64,000 bases of DNA. Source: Pseudomonas wuhanensis. Lineage in GTDB: Bacteria; Pseudomonadota; Gammaproteobacteria; Pseudomonadales; Pseudomonadaceae. The notes under the pieces were generated by a model that made no database searches, was not told the DNA's origin, and saw only the letters and a list, made by a program, of their open reading frames with translations. The DNA lies in NCBI RefSeq assembly GCF_030687395.1, contig NZ_CP117430.1:1550001-1614000 (forward strand), in the 5' to 3' direction. Shown here piece after piece: positions 61,060-64,000 of the stretch (positions within the stretch are counted from its first letter, which is position 1; each line of letters opens with the position of its first letter). The position numbers and the translations under genes are program-made.

Positions 61060-62430
61060 GGGAGTGTCAGATTTTTTGTGTGCGGGCCGGTAACGGCCTG
61101 CCATAAGGCAAGCCCTCATTTCACCAGTTTGACCTGGTAAATCGATCGCCATAAAGAATCGCAAACTGATTCATTGCGCTCTTCCAGTCGTGCGCTGCGC
61201 TGCCCCAATTGGCCGTGATGTTTTGCAGTGCCAGCCAGATCAGCTTCGTCGCTGCATCATCAGTCGGGAAGTGGCCTCTTGTCTTGATGATCTTGCGCAA
61301 CTGAGCATTGATGCTCTCGATGGCGTTAGTGGTGTAGATCACTTTTCGGATGGCAGGCGGGAAGACAAAAAACGGGATGACTCGATCCCAGGCACGTCTC
61401 CAAGCGGCTACGACTGTTGGGTATTGTTTGCCCCAAGGCCCCGTTTCAAATGCGTCCAGAGCTTGCTCGGCAGCTTCAACGTTAAGCGCCTGATAAACCG
61501 GCTTGAGGGCTTTGGCCAACTCGCGGCGCTTGTCCCAGGAGGCGTAATCAAGACTGTTACGGATCAGGTGCACGATGCAGGTCTGCAAGGTCGTCGTCGG
61601 AAACACCGCACTCAAGGCTTCTGGCATGCCTTTAAGGCCGTCAGTTACCGCGATCAATACATCCTCAACGCCACGGGTCTTGAGGTCGTTGAAGACCTTC
61701 ATCCAGAACTTGGCCCCCTCAGTGGTCTCAATCCAGATGCCCAAAAGTCTCGGGTGCCGTCCGGCAGCACGCCCAGAGCCAGGTAGATGGCCTTGTTGCG
61801 AACCAGTCCTTCCTCACGGATTTTGACCCGCAGCGCATCGAAGAAAATCACCGGATACATCGGCTCAAGCGGGCGTTGTTGCCAGGCAGTCACTTCCTCC
61901 AACACTGCGTCAGTGACCGAGCTGATGAAATCATGGGAAAATCGGTCCCGTACTGCTCCGAAAGGAATGACCCGGATCTCTCGGACGGTCATGCCACGGC
62001 GTACATGGCAATGATTTTGTCGTCGAAGCCCGTGAACCGACGCTCATGCTTGGGGATCAGCATTGGCGCGAAGCTGCCATCGCGATCCCGAGGAATGTCC
62101 AGACGCAGCGGGCCATCATCGGTCAGCACGGTCTTGCTGCTTTTGCCGTTGCGCTGGTTACTCGACTCCTCAGGGCGCTCCGCGCCCTGAGGGTAGCCAA
62201 GGTGGTGACCCAGCTCCGCGCCAAGGGCTCGCTCGATAAGCGCCTTTTTGAACGCCATGGATGCGTCCTGAATCGCCTCGGCGCTCATTGGGCCTTTAAC
62301 GAACTGATCGATCAGCTCCTTCGGAATCGAAGGAAGCTGGGTTTTGGCCTCCGAGGCCGGTTTCTTTTTGGTCGGCATACATGCTCCTTTTCAACATGTT
62401 ATGCCCGAACACAAAATTTCTGACAGTCCC
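61060..62430 (-). mobile_element. IS256-family insertion sequence
   Basis: A 1371-bp element bounded by 28-bp imperfect terminal inverted repeats: left 61060-61087 (starting GGGAGTGTCAGA) and right 62403-62430 (ending TCTGACAGTCCC), with four mismatches. It is flanked by an exact 8-bp duplication, TCCGAGCG. It carries one transposase gene, which is broken by frameshifts. Intact ends mean it could still be moved in trans by an active relative. Confidence 0.92.
61121..62378 (-). pseudogene. IS256-family transposase, two frameshifts
   Basis: Three consecutive frames make up one transposase: 62378-61989 (MPTKKKPASEAKTQ...IIAMYA), 61992-61699 (MTVREIRV...GVLPDGTRD) and 61744-61121 (GIWIETTEGAKF...TRSNW). 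Each break fits a single-base deletion: a C lost near 62000 (in MYARGMT) and an A lost near 61747 (in GTRDILGIW). The catalytic Asp in VIFFDALR, Asp in AVTDGLKG and Glu in NAIESINAQLRK are all still encoded. Confidence 0.9.
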
Positions 62431-62438
62431 TCCGAGCG
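62431..62438. repeat. IS target-site duplication, right copy
   Basis: TCCGAGCG directly follows the right end of the IS and is identical to 61052-61059. Confidence 0.9.
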
Positions 62439-62579
62439 CCATTACACACGATCCAGAATGAATGTTTAACGACACCCTGTGTTACGTCCTAAAGCCCACG
62501 AAACCTTGCGCCGTTGCCTACGCCTGCGCCAGAATCCGCCGGCTTGTGTGCCTTGGGGCCGGTCGGTAACTTGATTCGC

Positions 62580-62796
62580 ATCACTGATTCCCAGTGATCG
62601 GGTTTAGCAGCCCGTGGTTAACCTAAGGTCGTACGCGCACTATCAGTCAGGCTCCATGCCTGCATTTGATGGCGGCTGTACGCAGGGCGCTTCGGCGCGC
62701 CGGCTTCCTTAGGTTCCCCGGTCTGCTAACCTGCGTTCAGCTGTCACCCCTTCTTTTAGCAGAGAAGAGGTTCCAGCATTATTTTGGAACCTGAAA
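62580..62796 (+). promoter_or_regulatory. Structured leader of the DUF6124 gene
   Basis: The DNA predicts a folded 5' leader. It has a hairpin ATCACTG/CAGTGAT (62580-62598), an outer long-range stem GGTTTAGCAG (62601-62610) with CTGCTAACC (62723-62731), and an inner long-range stem AACCTAAGG (62620-62628) with CCTTAGGTT (62707-62715). The interior has a CAGGC/GCCTG hairpin, and a last hairpin AGGTTCCA (62768-62775) / TGGAACCT (62785-62792) ends four bases before the ATG. The only purine-rich ribosome-site candidate (AGAGG) overlaps the last stem. Stretch 62439-62579 holds nothing I can name. Confidence 0.6.
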
Positions 62797-63159
62797 ATGA
62801 TAAAGCCTACGCCTAACCCGCCGGTCACCGACCCGGTCTCCCCCTACGAATCCCTCGATTCCAGAAAACTCAACGAAGCCGCCGAACGCGCCCTCGACCA
62901 TTACCTCAACCCGGCGGCCACGGTCATGGCCACACCCTACCAACCCAACAACCTGTACTTGGCCAACCCGGCGGCCGCCACCGAGCCGATGCTGGTCAAC
63001 GCCAGCGAAACCCTGGGCTCGGCCACCGTCATGCTCAACGACTTCGCGGCTTTGCTTGAAGGCACTCACCGCAAAACCTTGCTGGGCATCGCTCAGGTCG
63101 TGATGCTGGCCGAACTGGCGGTCAATCAGGTGCTGGACAAGGTAGTGCCGACTGAGTAA
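62797..63159 (+). CDS. DUF6124 family protein
   Basis: A 120-residue soluble protein (MIKPTPNPPVTDPVSPYESLDSRKLN...), Pro-rich at the N-terminus with a helical centre and C-terminus, matching the small Pseudomonas DUF6124/DUF3077-type family. It has no signal peptide. It stands alone behind a structured leader and just past the IS. The function is unknown. Confidence 0.82.
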   Translation: MIKPTPNPPVTDPVSPYESLDSRKLNEAAERALDHYLNPAATVMATPYQPNNLYLANPAAATEPMLVNASETLGSATVMLNDFAALLEGTHRKTLLGIAQVVMLAELAVNQVLDKVVPTE

Positions 63160-63216
63160 TTCCCCGAGGATTGGGTATGCTGCTCACTTAAACGCACTCT
63201 TGGTCATGCCTACCTT

Positions 63217-63330
63217 TGTGGCGAGCGAGCTTGCTCGCGCTGGGCTGCGTAGCGGCCCCAAAAATCTGACAACCTGCCAATTTTTGTGAGTGCTGCACAC
63301 TCAAGCGGGAGCAAGCTCCCTCGCCACAGG
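63217..63330. repeat. REP-like doublet
   Basis: TGTGGCGAGCGAGCTTGCTC and GGGAGCAAGCTCCCTCGCCA form inverted arms about 70 bases apart, between convergent DUF6124 and mgsA genes. Confidence 0.82.
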
Positions 63331-63364
63331 TTTCTCTGACCTGAGCGAGCCTGCTGCCACAGCT

Positions 63365-63829
63365 TTACCCACGCCCCTGCAGATAGGTCGCGTAATCCGG
63401 GATGCGGTGTTCGTGAGCCTGATCCATCAACGGGCTGCTGAGCAGGTAGTCGGCGCTGCATTCGTTGCAGGCCACGGGGATGTTCCACACCGCCGCGACC
63501 CGCAGTAATGCCTTGATGTCCGGGTCGTGGGGTTGCGGTTCGAACGGGTCCCAGAAGAACACCAGCATGTCGACCCGCTGCTCGGCGATTTGCGCGCCGA
63601 GTTGCTGGTCGCCGCCCAGTGGACCGCTGATCATGCTTTCCACCGGCAGGTCGAGGCGTTGTTGCAACAACAACCCCGTGGTGCCGGTGGCGACCAGTTC
63701 ATGCTGCGCGAGCTTGTCTTTCTGCCGCTCGGCCCAGTCCAGCAAAAATATTTTGCAGTGGTCGTGGGCAACCAGGGCGATACGCTTGCGCGCCGCCAGG
63801 GTTTTTTGCGTAAAGCTGATACCGATCAT
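63365..63829 (-). CDS. mgsA: Methylglyoxal synthase
   Basis: A 154-residue enzyme converting DHAP to methylglyoxal and phosphate, relieving sugar-phosphate build-up. The catalytic Asp is D74 in GPLGGDQQLG, and the phosphate-site ATGTTG motif is at residues 47-52. It is near gap, which fits its role around triose phosphates. Confidence 0.93.
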   Translation of the reverse strand: MIGISFTQKTLAARKRIALVAHDHCKIFLLDWAERQKDKLAQHELVATGTTGLLLQQRLDLPVESMISGPLGGDQQLGAQIAEQRVDMLVFFWDPFEPQPHDPDIKALLRVAAVWNIPVACNECSADYLLSSPLMDQAHEHRIPDYATYLQGRG

Positions 63830-63902
63830 CGCTTGCTTCTCCAGACGAGAATGCGCCTGCGACGACGCATTTAGGGCCGCGTCGACACAGGTGTCGGGCT
63901 GT

Positions 63903-64000
63903 TTATTCTGCGTTGCAGAGCGCCAGGCAGTTATCGAGCATGCGGTTGGAGAAGCCCCACTCGTTGTCGTACCAAGCCAGCACTTTGAGCAGCTTGCCGC
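63903..64000 (-). CDS. gap: Glyceraldehyde-3-phosphate dehydrogenase, C-terminal end
   Basis: Only the last 31 codons are in the window ([31 protein letters not shown], given here as a position, 63998-63906, with key motif [12 protein letters not shown]). That motif is the GAPDH signature near the C-terminus. The rest lies beyond the right edge. The paralogue type cannot be judged. Confidence 0.88.
   Translation of the reverse strand, partial: GKLLKVLAWYDNEWGFSNRMLDNCLALCNAE

Overview
The window is chromosomal DNA of a Pseudomonas, most likely of the P. fluorescens group. Three things point there. The gene order matches known Pseudomonas neighbourhoods: mvaT beside sbcB; dciA-secA-argJ; aspS-yebC-ruvCAB-ybgC-tolQRAB-oprL-cpoB-queE-queC-tRNA-Lys; gcsR beside a gcvH-led operon; arcDABC. 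The proteins include Pseudomonas-typical families (MvaT, OprD porin, PctA-like receptor, DUF5064, DUF6124). Many intergenic gaps carry REP doublets with a GTGGGAGCGGGCTTGCCCGC-type core. Family names come from recognising the translated sequence; no database search was run.

Layout. 1-3.5 kb: the end of a SpoIIM/RDD membrane-protein operon, exonuclease I and the H-NS-like regulator MvaT. 3.7-9.9 kb: purU, a start/stop-coupled three-gene envelope cluster (glycosyltransferase, DUF2334 deacetylase, YbhN-like membrane protein) and a PctA-type amino-acid chemoreceptor. 10-23.5 kb: a HerA-like ATPase, dciA/secA, argJ, a GST, a Nudix-ThiE fusion, a cobalamin adenosyltransferase, a large histidine kinase, a PanE-like reductase, YajQ and MscS. 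23.6-28.3 kb: an OprD porin, a long non-coding gap, HIT/SlyX, a membrane-anchored cold-shock-domain protein, an RHH protein and an FmdB zinc ribbon. 28.4-42 kb: the housekeeping run aspS to nadA, containing the complete Tol-Pal envelope machine and two queuosine genes.

42-51 kb: a second RDD protein, a CspA-type protein and the glycine catabolic operon gcvH-gcvP-sdaA-gcvT, with its TyrR-like activator gcsR upstream. The gcvH upstream region holds a good sigma-54 -24/-12 element and three GcsR-like 18-bp sites. 51-60 kb: the arginine deiminase operon arcDABC plus a DUF5064 gene, a candidate ANR box, and a divergent second arcD-like antiporter coupled to an AlkA-type glycosylase. 59.6-64 kb: a CoA-transferase, an IS256-family element with intact ends and an exact 8-bp target duplication but a transposase broken by two one-base frameshifts, a DUF6124 gene behind a long, apparently structured leader, mgsA, and the 3' end of gap.

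Most of the window is conserved core genome. The least explained parts are the DUF6124 leader (about 62580-62796), the envelope cluster at 4.9-7.8 kb, the duplicated antiporter with its DNA-repair partner, the membrane/cold-shock fusion, the roughly 900-bp gap upstream of the HIT gene, and several perfect inverted repeats that are not REPs.
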